64,000 nucleotides of DNA from Flavobacterium plurextorum (GCF_002217395.1 NZ_MUHD01000011.1:32010-96009); one strand, 5' to 3'; positions 25,744 through 35,179 are shown, counted from the stretch's first letter. Translations and numbers: made by a program. Notes: generated from the sequence alone by a model not told the origin.

Positions 25744-26516
25744 ACAAAAACTAAACTTGGAACTGCCTTCTTATACGCTTGTAATTTTTCGTCGTTAGGA
25801 TCAACTTCTGTAACAACGTAATCTACCTCAGATAAGTTGGCAATTTTCATTTTTAGAACCGTATCTAATTTTTCAGAAATAGTAAGAATCGCTGTTTTTT
25901 CAGAAGCCTGGATCATTGCTTTTTTTACCTGAACCGTTTCCCAATCTGAATCTGAGAAACCGCCTTCAACGTCTAAAGCATTTGTTCCCAATATTAACAA
26001 ATCAACTTTAATATTAGCCAATTGATTATAAACATCGCCGCTCACACACATTTGGCTGTAAGATGAAATACTGCCGCCAATCATTATAATTTTAACATTA
26101 GGTTTGTCTAGAAGTTCAACTGCAGACAAAACAGTAACAGTAAAAATGGTCAAGTTTAAGTAATCAGGAATTAAGCGGATAAACTCTCTAATTGTTGTAC
26201 CGCCGCCCAATAACAAAACCATTCCATCGCGAAGCAACCCTATTGTTTTTTGTGCAATAATTTGTTTAGACTCGCCTGCATAAGTTTGATTTGATGAAGA
26301 ATGGTGATAGGCTTTTGTCATTGCACCGCCTTTCACTTTTATCAATAACGATTCAGATTCAAGTTCATTAACATCACGTCTAACAGTATCTTCCGAAACA
26401 AACAATTTTACCGATAGTGTTTCAAAACTTACACGGGTATGTAGATTTATCTCTTTTAAAATAAGATTTTTACGTTCTTCCTTCGTGTAATTTACCAACT
26501 CATTATCATTATTCAT
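25740..26516 (-). CDS. DeoR/GlpR-family transcriptional repressor
   Basis: A 258-residue regulator. The N-terminal winged HTH (about 8-65) reads RKNLILKEINLHTRVSFETL, then SEDTVRRDVNELESESLLIKVKGGA, typical of the DeoR family. The C-terminal sugar-phosphate-sensing domain contains LLGGGTTIREFIRL (about 98-111) and ILGTNALDVEGGFSDSD (about 176-192). Such proteins usually repress until a phosphorylated sugar acid binds; KDPG would be a fitting effector here (inference). It is convergent with the M19 gene and divergent from the GH20 gene. Its own upstream region holds a palindromic motif like those before susC and GH20, suggesting autoregulation. Confidence 0.92.
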   Translation of the reverse strand: MNNDNELVNYTKEERKNLILKEINLHTRVSFETLSVKLFVSEDTVRRDVNELESESLLIKVKGGAMTKAYHHSSSNQTYAGESKQIIAQKTIGLLRDGMVLLLGGGTTIREFIRLIPDYLNLTIFTVTVLSAVELLDKPNVKIIMIGGSISSYSQMCVSGDVYNQLANIKVDLLILGTNALDVEGGFSDSDWETVQVKKAMIQASEKTAILTISEKLDTVLKMKIANLSEVDYVVTEVDPNDEKLQAYKKAVPSLVFV

Positions 26517-26537
26517 GCAAATTCATTTTTATAAAAA

Positions 26538-26569
26538 CAAAGGTAAACAATAAATGCAATATTATTGCG
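26538..26569 (-). promoter_or_regulatory. deoR promoter -7 box and candidate operator
   Basis: CAAAGGTA (26538-26545; TACCTTTG on the minus strand) is a perfect flavobacterial -7 element 22 bp before the deoR ATG. TGCAATATTATTGCG (26555-26569), a degenerate version of the 15-bp palindrome seen at 14839, 14859 and 26643, lies immediately upstream, where binding would block the promoter. Confidence 0.5.
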
Positions 26570-26642
26570 AAACAAATTATAACAGAAAGTAACCAAAAAG
26601 TTAATTAGCCTATTACAAAGACATTTAAACAAATTTTAGTTT

Positions 26643-26684
26643 TGCATATTTTTTGCAAAAAGCATCTCATAAACTTTAAATTTG
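26643..26684 (+). promoter_or_regulatory. GH20 gene promoter with operator-like palindrome
   Basis: TGCATATTTTTTGCA (26643-26657) is the reverse complement of the susC operator repeat with one mismatch. A -33 TTG (26653-26655) lies inside it, and a perfect -7 box TAAATTTG (26677-26684) follows 21 bp later, so a bound repressor would cover the -33 element. Confidence 0.6.
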
Positions 26685-26707
26685 TTTTATAAATCAAGAA
26701 AACGACC

Positions 26708-29011
26708 ATGCAAAAAAGTATCCTTTTATTTTTAATGATTTGCTGTTTCTTCGGAAATGCCCAAAACTCATCCAATAACAATACAATAATCCCAGAACCA
26801 AACTTTTACAAAGTTACTGGAGACAGTATTCGAATTAACGGATTGATAAAAGTTGTTTTTAAAGACAATAAATTCAGCACTAAAGAAAAAAGGACAGCTT
26901 CGATTTTTGAATCGGTTGTAAACTCCAATGTATCCAATAAAAAAAGCAATATTGAAGTTTTATTTATTGCCCAAACTCCAAGTTCATCGGAAAAAAGAGA
27001 AGCTTACAAAATCAATATAACTTCAAAAAAAATAACAGTTACCGGAAGCGAAGAAGGATTGTTCTATGCTGTTCAGAGTTTATTGCAGCTGCTCCCAAAC
27101 CAACCTAAAAATCAGGAAATAAAACTTCCTTGCGTAACTATCGAGGACGAACCAAGATATACGTATCGCGGATTACATTTAGATGTTTGCCGTCACTTTT
27201 TCACCGTTGATGTTATAAAAGATTTTATAGCACAAATGTCTTATTATAAATTAAATAATTTCCATTGGCACTTAACTGACGATCAAGGCTGGAGAATCGA
27301 GATAAAAAAATATCCAAAACTAACCGAAGTAGGATCAAAAAGAGCCCAGACTTTAGTTGGAAATAAGTTTGAAAGATTCCCTTATTTTTTTGATGGAAAT
27401 CCATACGGAGGTTTTTACACACAGGAAGAAATCAAGGACGTTGTAAAATTTGCCGAAGAACATTATGTTAACATCATTCCTGAAATCGAAATGCCGGGAC
27501 ACGCAACAGCTGCCGTAACTGCGTATCCTAATTTATCATGCTTTCCTGATCGCCCATATAAAGTTGTTGAATATTGGGGTGTTTTTGAAGATATATTCTG
27601 TGCCGGAAAAGAAGAAACTTTTACATTTTTAGAAGATGTTTTAACTGAGGTTATGGCTTTGTTTCCGAGTAAATATATTCATATTGGCGGAGATGAATGT
27701 CCAAAAGCAAGATGGAAAGAATGTCCAAACTGCCAGAAAAAAATCAAAGAACTAGGCATAAAAGACGAACATGAATTGCAAACGTATTTAACAACCAGAA
27801 TTGAAAAATTCCTAAATGCAAACGGCAGACAAATTTTAGGCTGGGATGAAATGCTTGAAGGCGGACTGGCTCCAAATGCAGCTGTAATGTCTTGGCGTGG
27901 AGAATCTGGCGGTATCAGCGCCGCCAAGCAAAAACATTTTGTTATCATGAATCCTGAACAATTTTTATATCTGGATTACAATCAAGGCTACTCTCCACAA
28001 GAACCGCTTACTGTTGGAAGACTAGTAACTGTCGAAAAAATCTACAACTATAACCCAACTCCTGTTGACAGTTTAACAATTGATGAACAGAAATATATTT
28101 TGGGAGTTCAATCTAATCTTTGGTCTGAATATTTGACGAGTCCAGCCAAATTAAACTACCAAATTTATCCCCGAGTATTTGCTTTGGCTGAAATTGCCTG
28201 GACAAAACCTCAAAATAAAAACTACAATAGTTTCATCTTAAACCGAATGCCGCATCATTTAGAAAAACTAGAATCGCAAAAACGATTGTATAAAGTTCCA
28301 GTACCATTTGGAGCAGAAGAAACGGCGTTAATTGCATCAAAATATATTCTAGATCTAAAGCCTACTATTAAAAACGGACAGATTTTTTATACAATTGACG
28401 GTTATAATCCAGATGAAACCGCTGCACTTTATGAAAAACCTGTAACGATAAACATTCCAAAAGGAGAATATAGAACTATAAAAACTGTTCAAATAAGTCC
28501 GAGCGGAAGAAAGAGTTCTATTAATAAAATAATAGTCAAAAATCCTGATTTAAAAACTGCTCTCTTTATAAAACCAACAAAACAAGGTTTAAAGTTTGAT
28601 TATTATACTGGAAAATTGTTCCAGCAAGTGCAAGATTTAGAATTGGCAAAACCCATTAATTCTGGAATTCTTGAAGGTAAAATCAGCAGCGAGAAATGGA
28701 AAACGAAATTGGAGCGTTATATCGGCTTAAAATTTAACGGATATATCTACATTCCAGAAACAGCAAATTACACCTTTTCAACGCTTTCAGACGACGGATC
28801 AAAGCTTTTTATAGATGATGAACTAATTGTTGATAACGACGGTATTCATTGGCTCAATGAAGCTTATGGAGTCGTAAAATTGGAGAAAGGTTTCCACAAA
28901 ATAAACATAAGCTATTTTGACCAGATTGGAGGAACAACTTTAAACTGTTTCATACAACAAGAAGGAAAAGAAAAACAAGAAATAAATGCTTCACAATTAT
29001 TTTATGAATAG
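26708..29011 (+). CDS. GH20 beta-N-acetylhexosaminidase with C-terminal PA14-like domain
   Basis: A 767-residue secreted exo-hydrolase that removes terminal GlcNAc (or GalNAc) from the non-reducing end by substrate-assisted catalysis. Signal peptide about 1-18 (LFLMICCFFGNAQ). The N-terminal GH20b domain (about 25-145) is followed by the GH20 barrel (about 150-510) opened by YRGLHLDVCRHFF, with FHWHLTDDQGWR and the catalytic pair Asp329-Glu330 in HIGGDECP. A Trp in VMSWRGESGG helps form the pocket. After a beta linker, residues about 630-765 look like a PA14 module (YIYIPETANYTFSTLSDDGS), a carbohydrate-binding type. It lies just downstream of the divergent deoR and shares the operator motif. 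It would trim oxidised chito-oligosaccharides down to GlcNAc and GlcNAc-aldonate. Confidence 0.94.
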   Translation: MQKSILLFLMICCFFGNAQNSSNNNTIIPEPNFYKVTGDSIRINGLIKVVFKDNKFSTKEKRTASIFESVVNSNVSNKKSNIEVLFIAQTPSSSEKREAYKINITSKKITVTGSEEGLFYAVQSLLQLLPNQPKNQEIKLPCVTIEDEPRYTYRGLHLDVCRHFFTVDVIKDFIAQMSYYKLNNFHWHLTDDQGWRIEIKKYPKLTEVGSKRAQTLVGNKFERFPYFFDGNPYGGFYTQEEIKDVVKFAEEHYVNIIPEIEMPGHATAAVTAYPNLSCFPDRPYKVVEYWGVFEDIFCAGKEETFTFLEDVLTEVMALFPSKYIHIGGDECPKARWKECPNCQKKIKELGIKDEHELQTYLTTRIEKFLNANGRQILGWDEMLEGGLAPNAAVMSWRGESGGISAAKQKHFVIMNPEQFLYLDYNQGYSPQEPLTVGRLVTVEKIYNYNPTPVDSLTIDEQKYILGVQSNLWSEYLTSPAKLNYQIYPRVFALAEIAWTKPQNKNYNSFILNRMPHHLEKLESQKRLYKVPVPFGAEETALIASKYILDLKPTIKNGQIFYTIDGYNPDETAALYEKPVTINIPKGEYRTIKTVQISPSGRKSSINKIIVKNPDLKTALFIKPTKQGLKFDYYTGKLFQQVQDLELAKPINSGILEGKISSEKWKTKLERYIGLKFNGYIYIPETANYTFSTLSDDGSKLFIDDELIVDNDGIHWLNEAYGVVKLEKGFHKINISYFDQIGGTTLNCFIQQEGKEKQEINASQLFYE

Positions 29012-29018
29012 ACCACAA

Positions 29019-29049
29019 AAAAACGCATCCGCCTAAGCGGATGCGTTTT
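29019..29049. terminator. Bidirectional terminator between GH20 and sdhB
   Basis: A strong stem AAAACGCATCCGC / GCGGATGCGTTTT with a CTAA loop, flanked by A and T tracts. It ends transcription from both sides of two convergent genes. Confidence 0.85.
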
Positions 29050-29076
29050 CAATATAAACTAAAATTGCGTTCTAAA

Positions 29077-29823
29077 TTATCCTTTCAAACTTGCTGCTAA
29101 ATACTCACGGTTCATACGTGCAATATTCTCAAGTGAAATTCCTTTTGGACATTCGATTTCACAAGCTCCTGTATTTGTACAGTTACCAAAACCTTCTAAA
29201 TCCATTTGGTGAACCATGTTTAATACACGGTCAACCGCCTCAACTTTACCTTGCGGTAATAAAGCATATTGAGATACTTTTGCAGAAACGAACAACATTG
29301 CTGAAGAGTTTTTACAAGTTGCAACACAAGCTCCACAACCAATACAAGCAGCAGCATCAAATGATTTATCTGCATCGTGTTTGTTAATTGGAATTGTATT
29401 TGCGTCAATTGTATTTCCTGAAGTATTTACAGAGATAAATCCTCCTGCGTGTTGAATTCTGTCAAAAGAACTTCTGTCAACAACTAAATCTTTAATTACT
29501 GGGAAAGCTTTTGCTCTAAATGGCTCGATAAAAATCGTATCGCCATCTTTAAACATACGCATGTGTAACTGACAAGTTGTAACTCCTCTGTCTGGTCCGT
29601 GCGCTTCTCCATTGATAAATAAAGAACACATTCCGCAGATTCCTTCACGACAATCGTGGTCAAATGCAACTGGCTCTTCTCCTTTGTTGATTAATTGTTC
29701 GTTAAGAACATCAAGCATTTCAAGGAAAGACATATCTGGTTCGATTCCATCAATAGGATATTCTACAATCCCTCCTTTATCTTGGGCGTTTTTTTGACGC
29801 CATATTTTTAATGTAAGTTTCAT
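29077..29823 (-). CDS. sdhB: Succinate dehydrogenase/fumarate reductase iron-sulfur subunit
   Basis: A 248-residue electron-transfer subunit linking the flavoprotein to the membrane cytochrome b. Three cluster sites are seen: CREGICGMC with a later CQL for [2Fe-2S] (about 58-80), [11 protein letters not shown] (about 160-170), and [14 protein letters not shown] (about 212-225). It is last in the sdhC-sdhA-sdhB order, typical of the Bacteroidota/B-type complex II. A 94-bp spacer with hairpin-forming repeats separates it from sdhA, which could change its expression relative to the two upstream genes. Confidence 0.95.
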   Translation of the reverse strand: MKLTLKIWRQKNAQDKGGIVEYPIDGIEPDMSFLEMLDVLNEQLINKGEEPVAFDHDCREGICGMCSLFINGEAHGPDRGVTTCQLHMRMFKDGDTIFIEPFRAKAFPVIKDLVVDRSSFDRIQHAGGFISVNTSGNTIDANTIPINKHDADKSFDAAACIGCGACVATCKNSSAMLFVSAKVSQYALLPQGKVEAVDRVLNMVHQMDLEGFGNCTNTGACEIECPKGISLENIARMNREYLAASLKG

Positions 29824-29837
29824 ACCGTTTTCGTTTG

Positions 29838-29911
29838 AAAGTCATAAAGTCGAAAGTCGAAAGTCGCTTGACACATTTTGCCTTTGGACTTTAAGACTTT
29901 GGCTTTCGACC
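29838..29911. repeat. Hairpin-forming AAAGTC repeats in the sdhA-sdhB spacer
   Basis: Repeated AAAGTC units (GAAAGTCATAAAGTCGAAAG and on) are followed by the complementary series GGACTTTAAGACTTT and GGCTTTCGAC, giving a long imperfect stem-loop in the polycistronic mRNA. It is non-coding. It may be a processing or stability element, or simply a dispersed repeat. Confidence 0.6.
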
Positions 29912-29917
29912 AAATTC

Positions 29918-31918
29918 TTATTTATAACTTCTTTGAACTAATTTAATGTTTTCGTAATTAAGAGCTTCTTTGTGTAATACTGCATCACTTGGTTTTCCTT
30001 TGTATTCCCAAGCTGCAACATATGCAAAGTTCTCATCGTCACGAAGTGCTTCTCCTTCTTCTGTTTGGTATTCCTCACGGAAGTGACCACCACAAGATTC
30101 ATTACGGTGTAAAGCATCTTTCGCGAACAACTCTCCTAATTCTAAGAAATCGGCAACACGAGTTGCTTTTTCTAATTCTTGATTAAATTCGTTAGCGCTT
30201 CCTGGAACTTTTACATCTTTATAAAACTCTTCACGTAAAGCAGCAATTTCTTCGATAGCTTCATTTAAACCTTTAGCATTACGAGCCATACCTACTTTAT
30301 CCCACATGATTTTTCCTAATTTCTTGTGGAAATAATCTACAGAATGTTTTCCGTTGTTATTGATGAATTTGTTAATTTGATCTACAACCGCTTTTTCAGC
30401 CTCAACGAATTCTGGTAAGTCTGTAGAAATTTCTCCCATTTTAATATCTGGAGCAAGATAATCTCCAATAGTATATGGCAATACGAAATATCCATCAGCT
30501 AAACCTTGCATTAAAGCAGAAGCTCCAAGTCTGTTTGCTCCGTGATCAGAGAAGTTAGATTCTCCAATAGAGAAACATCCAGGAATTGTAGTCATTAAGT
30601 TATAATCAACCCAAGTTCCACCCATTGTGTAGTGAACTGCAGGGTAAATCATCATTGGTGTTGTATAAGGATCTTCGTCAACGATTTTGTAATACATCTG
30701 GAATAAGTTTCCGTATTTACTTTTCACGATTGCAGCTCCTAATTTAGTTATCAAAGCAGCATCTTTATCATCTAAACCTTTTACGTAAGCATCTTCAGTT
30801 CCGTAACGTTTAATTGCTGCTGCGAAATCTAAGTAAACAGCTTCTCCCGTTTTATTAACTCCAAAACCAGCATCACATCTTTCTTTAGCTGCACGAGACG
30901 CAACGTCACGAGGAACTAAGTTACCAAAAGCTGGATATCTTCTTTCTAAGAAATAATCTCTTTCTGCTTCAGATAAATCTGTTGCTTTTTTCTTTCCTTC
31001 ACGAATTGCCTGAGCATCTTCTAATTTTGCAGGAACCCAAATACGACCATCATTACGTAAAGATTCAGACATCAAAGTCAGTTTTGACTGGTGATCTCCT
31101 GAAACTGGAATACATGTTGGGTGAATTTGTGTGTAACAAGGATTTGCGAAAAACGCTCCTTTTTTATGTATTTTCCAAGCTGCTGTTGCGTTACTTCCCA
31201 TAGCATTTGTTGAAAGGAAAAATACGTTTCCGTATCCTCCAGAACCAATTACTACTGCGTGAGCAGAATGTCTTTCTATTTCTCCAGTAATTAAGTTACG
31301 AGCGATAATACCTCTCGCTTTTCCGTTTACGATTACAATGTCTAACATTTCGTGACGGTTGTACATTTTTACTTTACCACGACCAATTTGACGGTTCATT
31401 GCAGAATAAGCTCCTAACAATAATTGCTGTCCAGTTTGTCCTTGTGCATAAAATGTACGAGAAACCAAAGTTCCTCCAAAAGAACGGTTATCTAAAAGTC
31501 CGCCATATTCACGAGCCAATGGCACCCCTTGAGCCACACATTGGTCAATAATATTTGCCGAAACCTCAGCCAAACGGTGAACGTTTGCCTCACGTGCACG
31601 GTAGTCACCACCTTTTACAGTATCATAGAACAATCTGTAAACTGAGTCACCGTCACCTTTATAGTTTTTTGCTGCATTGATTCCTCCTTGAGCTGCAATA
31701 GAGTGTGCACGACGAGGTGAATCTTGAAAACAAAATGCTTTTACGTTATATCCTAACTCAGCCAAAGTAGCTGCTGCAGAACCTCCAGCCAAACCTGTAC
31801 CAACAACAATAATATCTAAATTACGTTTGTTAGCAGGGTTTACTAAATTAATATGATCTTTATAATTTGTCCATTTGTCCGCTATAGGACCATTTGGAAT
31901 TTTTGAATCTAATGCCAT
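29918..31918 (-). CDS. sdhA: Succinate dehydrogenase/fumarate reductase flavoprotein subunit
   Basis: A 666-residue catalytic subunit that oxidises succinate to fumarate with covalently bound FAD. The dinucleotide-binding [20 protein letters not shown] (about 36-55), the FAD-linked His in [14 protein letters not shown] (about 72), substrate residues in GCFSIGESN and [14 protein letters not shown] (about 455-475), and the C-terminal [15 protein letters not shown] are present. The length and sdhCAB order match the Bacteroidota form, which resembles Wolinella fumarate reductase. It starts 12 bp downstream of sdhC. Confidence 0.96.
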   Translation of the reverse strand: MALDSKIPNGPIADKWTNYKDHINLVNPANKRNLDIIVVGTGLAGGSAAATLAELGYNVKAFCFQDSPRRAHSIAAQGGINAAKNYKGDGDSVYRLFYDTVKGGDYRAREANVHRLAEVSANIIDQCVAQGVPLAREYGGLLDNRSFGGTLVSRTFYAQGQTGQQLLLGAYSAMNRQIGRGKVKMYNRHEMLDIVIVNGKARGIIARNLITGEIERHSAHAVVIGSGGYGNVFFLSTNAMGSNATAAWKIHKKGAFFANPCYTQIHPTCIPVSGDHQSKLTLMSESLRNDGRIWVPAKLEDAQAIREGKKKATDLSEAERDYFLERRYPAFGNLVPRDVASRAAKERCDAGFGVNKTGEAVYLDFAAAIKRYGTEDAYVKGLDDKDAALITKLGAAIVKSKYGNLFQMYYKIVDEDPYTTPMMIYPAVHYTMGGTWVDYNLMTTIPGCFSIGESNFSDHGANRLGASALMQGLADGYFVLPYTIGDYLAPDIKMGEISTDLPEFVEAEKAVVDQINKFINNNGKHSVDYFHKKLGKIMWDKVGMARNAKGLNEAIEEIAALREEFYKDVKVPGSANEFNQELEKATRVADFLELGELFAKDALHRNESCGGHFREEYQTEEGEALRDDENFAYVAAWEYKGKPSDAVLHKEALNYENIKLVQRSYK

Positions 31919-31929
31919 TATAATTGATA

Positions 31930-32595
31930 TTAATTATTGAAATGATGAAATAATGCGATAATTACGAAAAGTGCCGGTACTATTACAGCAAACCAATAAC
32001 CTACTTTACTTAAAAATCTAGAATACTTATTGTGCATCCCAACTGATTGAAGAGATGAACTGAATCCGTGCCAAAGGTGAAAACCTAACAACACAAACGC
32101 GATACAGTACAATCCTGTACGAATTGGGTCATGAAATTTATGCACCAATTCTCCATAATATCTTGTAGCATCTGGAGCTGTTCCTGCAATATACTTGTAG
32201 GTTACTTCTGGAAACCAAAAATCATAAAAATGCAATACTAAGAAAGCTAAAATAACTGCTCCAGAAATAATCATATTTCGTGAAGTCCAAGAAGCATTAG
32301 CCGCTCCATTGTATTTTGCATACGCAATTGGTCTTGCTGCCTTATTTTGTGCGGTTAAAATAAATCCCATTACAAAATGGAAAATTACCCCGATCGCCAA
32401 AACTGGCTGCATTACATATTGAATCAGCGGATTGTATCCCATAAAGTGAGAAGCTTCGTTGAAAACGTCTTCACTAATAATAGAAATAAAATTTAAGGAA
32501 ACATGCAGCGCTAAAAACGTGATTAAGAATATTCCCGAAAGAGCCATAGCTACTTTCTTTAAGATGGAAGCATTCAATAGTGCAGATTGTGCCAT
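31930..32595 (-). CDS. sdhC: Succinate dehydrogenase cytochrome b subunit
   Basis: A 221-residue integral membrane subunit with five hydrophobic helices, of the single-subunit, probably dihaem type (TIGR02046-like). Candidate haem-ligand histidines lie in the helices, e.g. [32 protein letters not shown] and [13 protein letters not shown]. It anchors SdhAB and passes electrons to menaquinone. It is first in the operon, with a good flavobacterial promoter 34-64 bp upstream. Confidence 0.94.
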   Translation of the reverse strand: MAQSALLNASILKKVAMALSGIFLITFLALHVSLNFISIISEDVFNEASHFMGYNPLIQYVMQPVLAIGVIFHFVMGFILTAQNKAARPIAYAKYNGAANASWTSRNMIISGAVILAFLVLHFYDFWFPEVTYKYIAGTAPDATRYYGELVHKFHDPIRTGLYCIAFVLLGFHLWHGFSSSLQSVGMHNKYSRFLSKVGYWFAVIVPALFVIIALFHHFNN

Positions 32596-32628
32596 AAGTG
32601 TTTAAGTAGTTTGTTTTAAAAAATTATA

Positions 32629-32659
32629 CAAAAATAACTCAAATACAAAAGAACTACAA
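32629..32659 (-). promoter_or_regulatory. sdhCAB promoter (TTG-N20-TATTTTTG)
   Basis: On the minus strand a -33 TTG (complement of 32657-32659) is separated by 20 bp from a perfect -7 TATTTTTG (complement of 32629-32636), giving a short leader before the sdhC ATG at 32595. The remaining spacer up to the next gene (to 32900) holds only a small palindrome, GTACGTATTTTTACGTAC at 32702-32719, and no gene. Confidence 0.7.
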
Positions 32660-32902
32660 CCATTTCGCTCTTATTTATAATGATTTTAAAATAGAACTAT
32701 AGTACGTATTTTTACGTACAAAAAGAAGCTGCTAAAAAATAATTCCCTATAGAAGATTCCAAAAACCTACTCACAAAGGCTTAAACCCAAAAATCACTTC
32801 TACGTATATTGTCAAAAATTTATGATATTGATATTTTATTTAAAGTTTTAATCTGTTTTCTTCAAAAGTGCAGCTGGAGCTAAATTTAATCAATCTAAAA
32901 AA

Positions 32903-32932
32903 TTGCCATTCCACAACATAATTTTACCTTTA
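32903..32932 (+). promoter_or_regulatory. HMG-CoA synthase promoter (TTG-N19-TACCTTTA)
   Basis: -33 TTG (32903-32905), a 19-bp spacer, and the near-consensus -7 TACCTTTA (32925-32932; last base A for G). The predicted transcript would begin about 10 bp before the ATG at 32948, so a TTG start at 32903 is unlikely. Confidence 0.6.
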
Positions 32933-32947
32933 TCGGCTTCAAAAAAA

Positions 32948-34315
32948 ATGAGAATGAAAACAGGAATTGACGCTATCTCTTTTGATGTAGCAAACATACA
33001 CTTACCCATAAAAACTTTGGCAATCGCCAGAAATATTGAACCAGAAAAATTAGAAAAAGGTCTTGGATTACTTAAAATGACTTTCCCAGACGTTCATCAA
33101 GATGCGGTTGTGTTTGGCGCAAATGCTTTAACTAAACTTATTACCGACAATAATATTGATCTAAAAGAAATCAGCCGAATTTATGTTGGTACCGAAAGCG
33201 GAATCGACAGTTCAAAACCAATTGCTTCTTATTTAATTAATTTAATGGAGCAAAAATTTGGAGAAGATACCTTAGCCGAATGTGATGTCGTAGATTTTAC
33301 TTTTGCTTGTATTGGAGGTGTTGATGCTCTACAAAACTGCCTTGACTTTGTAAAATTAAATCCAGCAAAAAAAGCAATTGTAGTAGCAACTGATTTTGCA
33401 AAATATGATTTAAATTCAGGTGGAGAATATACGCAAGGCGCTGGAGCTGTTGCAATGTTAATTAGTGCAGATCCAAAAATTATTGCTTTTGACGAAAACT
33501 GGGCAACAAGTACAAAAGGTGTTTTTGATTTCTTCAAACCATACAGAACTATCTCTAAAGACGAAATCACAAAAAACACAAACAACGATTCTTGGTTTGA
33601 CAATTTAGAAGCAGAAATCGAAATTCACAAAGATCAGCCGGTTTTCGACGGACAATATTCAAATCAATGTTATATGGATCGTACGCGAAATGCTTACTTT
33701 TCATTCAAAAAATTAAAAAATACTACTGAAACATTATACAACACTTGGCATAGTATTGTAATGCACTTACCATATTCTTTTCAAGGTCGCAGAATGTTAT
33801 CTGAAATTTATGCTTTAGACAGTGCTGAAAAAATTATTGCCGATGACATCGCGCCAGCAGATTATCAGACAAAAATTAAAGAAGTGGCAAAATCTGATGA
33901 TTATAGAAGTTTTGTAACGGAGAAATTACAACCTGCAGAATTGGCTTCATCATTAATTGGAAATCTTTACACAGGTTCTATTTTCATGGGATTATTATCG
34001 ACTTTGGCTCATTTTTATGATACAAATGCAGCAATTGCTGGAACTAAATTCGGTTTCTTAGCTTACGGAAGCGGATCGAAATCTAAAGTTTTTGAAGGAA
34101 CAATTCAGCCAGAATGGAAATCGGCCTTGGCAAATGTGAAACTTTTTGAAAATTTAGCCGAAAGTGTAGAAATTGACTTCAATACTTATGAAAGTCTTCA
34201 TAAAAAAGAACAAAAACAAAGCGTTAGAACTCCAAAAAACGAATGGGTTTTAGATCGAATCGAAAAAGAAATTCCTGTTTTGATTGGGGCGAGATATTAT
34301 AAATGGATTGATTAA
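32948..34315 (+). CDS. Hydroxymethylglutaryl-CoA synthase
   Basis: A 455-residue thiolase-fold enzyme that condenses acetyl-CoA with acetoacetyl-CoA to HMG-CoA, the entry to the mevalonate isoprenoid pathway. It opens with MKTGIDAISFDVANIHLP. The nucleophilic Cys121 lies in VDFTFACIGGVDALQN; the catalytic Glu is in the GTESGIDSSKP region (about 80-90), and MHLPYSFQGRRM contains the usual His. The C-terminal GSGSKSKVFEG matches the family. ATG 32948 or 32954 could start it; both follow the promoter. It is a single-gene unit with its own terminator. Confidence 0.92.
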   Translation: MRMKTGIDAISFDVANIHLPIKTLAIARNIEPEKLEKGLGLLKMTFPDVHQDAVVFGANALTKLITDNNIDLKEISRIYVGTESGIDSSKPIASYLINLMEQKFGEDTLAECDVVDFTFACIGGVDALQNCLDFVKLNPAKKAIVVATDFAKYDLNSGGEYTQGAGAVAMLISADPKIIAFDENWATSTKGVFDFFKPYRTISKDEITKNTNNDSWFDNLEAEIEIHKDQPVFDGQYSNQCYMDRTRNAYFSFKKLKNTTETLYNTWHSIVMHLPYSFQGRRMLSEIYALDSAEKIIADDIAPADYQTKIKEVAKSDDYRSFVTEKLQPAELASSLIGNLYTGSIFMGLLSTLAHFYDTNAAIAGTKFGFLAYGSGSKSKVFEGTIQPEWKSALANVKLFENLAESVEIDFNTYESLHKKEQKQSVRTPKNEWVLDRIEKEIPVLIGARYYKWID

Positions 34316-34321
34316 ATTCTA

Positions 34322-34339
34322 TCCCGATAGCTATCGGGA
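34322..34339. repeat. Perfect 18-bp palindrome TCCCGATAGCTATCGGGA
   Basis: Identical to 21703-21720. It is a short dispersed palindrome that appears only between or after genes here, similar in kind to REP sequences. Confidence 0.7.
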
Positions 34340-34351
34340 CCAAATTCCAAT

Positions 34352-34386
34352 AAAAAAAACCGAAGCAAAAGCTTCGGTTTTTTTTA
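34352..34386 (+). terminator. Terminator after HMG-CoA synthase
   Basis: Stem AACCGAAGC / GCTTCGGTT with an AAAA loop, an A-run before and eight or more T residues after. Immediately downstream (34400-34440) is a REP-like CCCGAGGATTCGGGA unit, then a repeat of TTTGACAAAGG-type sequence up to 34490. Confidence 0.85.
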
Positions 34387-34542
34387 TCCATATAGTTTGT
34401 CATTTCGACCCCGAGGATTCGGGATCGAAATAACAAGATTGCTTTTAAAAACCTTTGTCAAGGTTTTAAACTTTGACAAAGGTCGCAGAACAAGAAAAGA
34501 ATTCTCTAATTATCAAATTGACACATTCTCTAATTAGAGAAA

Positions 34543-34728
34543 TTAATCCTTTTTATCCTGTTGTTCTGTCTGAACAAAACTTCCGTTAATGGAACGATCT
34601 TCGGCATTCATTCCGTTTGCCATTCCTAGCATAAAAGCGGTTATTATTAAAAGTAATTTTCTTTTTATCCAATGAAGAAGCGGTCGCTTAGATTGCTCCA
34701 AGCGAGATTTTTTATTTTGTTTATACAT
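34543..34728 (-). CDS. Small putative single-pass membrane/secreted protein
   Basis: A 61-residue protein: a basic N terminus (YKQNKKSRLEQSKRP), one hydrophobic segment (LLLIITAFMLGMANGMNA, about 25-42) and a polar acidic tail. It could be a membrane-anchored peptide or be cleaved after the helix. No family is recognised. It lies 79 bp downstream of another small exported protein gene on the same strand. Confidence 0.45.
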   Translation of the reverse strand: MYKQNKKSRLEQSKRPLLHWIKRKLLLIITAFMLGMANGMNAEDRSINGSFVQTEQQDKKD

Positions 34729-34807
34729 TTTGAAAATGATAAATGATTAGACATTATTGTATCATCTTATGCTTTGAGATTGCATAAAGCCTCAGAAATA
34801 AATTTTC

Positions 34808-35179
34808 TTAAGCGTTGTATAAACTTTTACCGAAATGATTTGAAATGATTATTTCATTTATAAAAACAGACTGATTTATAAATGAAGTTAGTTTTTGATG
34901 AAGCAGATTTTGCAATTTCAGCAGTTTTTTAATTTGAGAAGTAAAGATATTCTCGTTTTTGAGAAGCTTTAAAACAATTGAAAATCTTGTTTTTTCCCAA
35001 GAAGTAACTTGTCCAAATTTATATAAACGAGAACTTTTAAGATTTAATTCTCTTCTTAAAACTACAAACGAAGATTCGTAATATTCCGCCGATCTAGATT
35101 GAGAATACAAAATACCATCGTTCGCAATCACGACAAAAGCCAGAAAGAGTGCGATTAGATATTTTATATGTTTTTTCAA
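34808..35179 (-). CDS. Small exported protein, unknown
   Basis: A 123-residue protein with a signal peptide (KKHIKYLIALFLAFVVIANDGILYSQ) and a basic, helical mature region (KSSRLYKFGQVTSWEKTRFS, LKLLKNENIFTSQIKKLLKL). No domain is recognised. The strongly basic, leucine-rich mature part suggests binding to a partner or membrane surface. It is the middle gene of a minus-strand run between HMG-CoA synthase and the LytTR regulator. Confidence 0.55.
   Translation of the reverse strand: MKKHIKYLIALFLAFVVIANDGILYSQSRSAEYYESSFVVLRRELNLKSSRLYKFGQVTSWEKTRFSIVLKLLKNENIFTSQIKKLLKLQNLLHQKLTSFINQSVFINEIIISNHFGKSLYNA

Noticed and set aside
32903..32948. Upstream TTG start for HMG-CoA synthase
   Set aside because: That TTG coincides with the -33 promoter element, and the added residues do not resemble the family.
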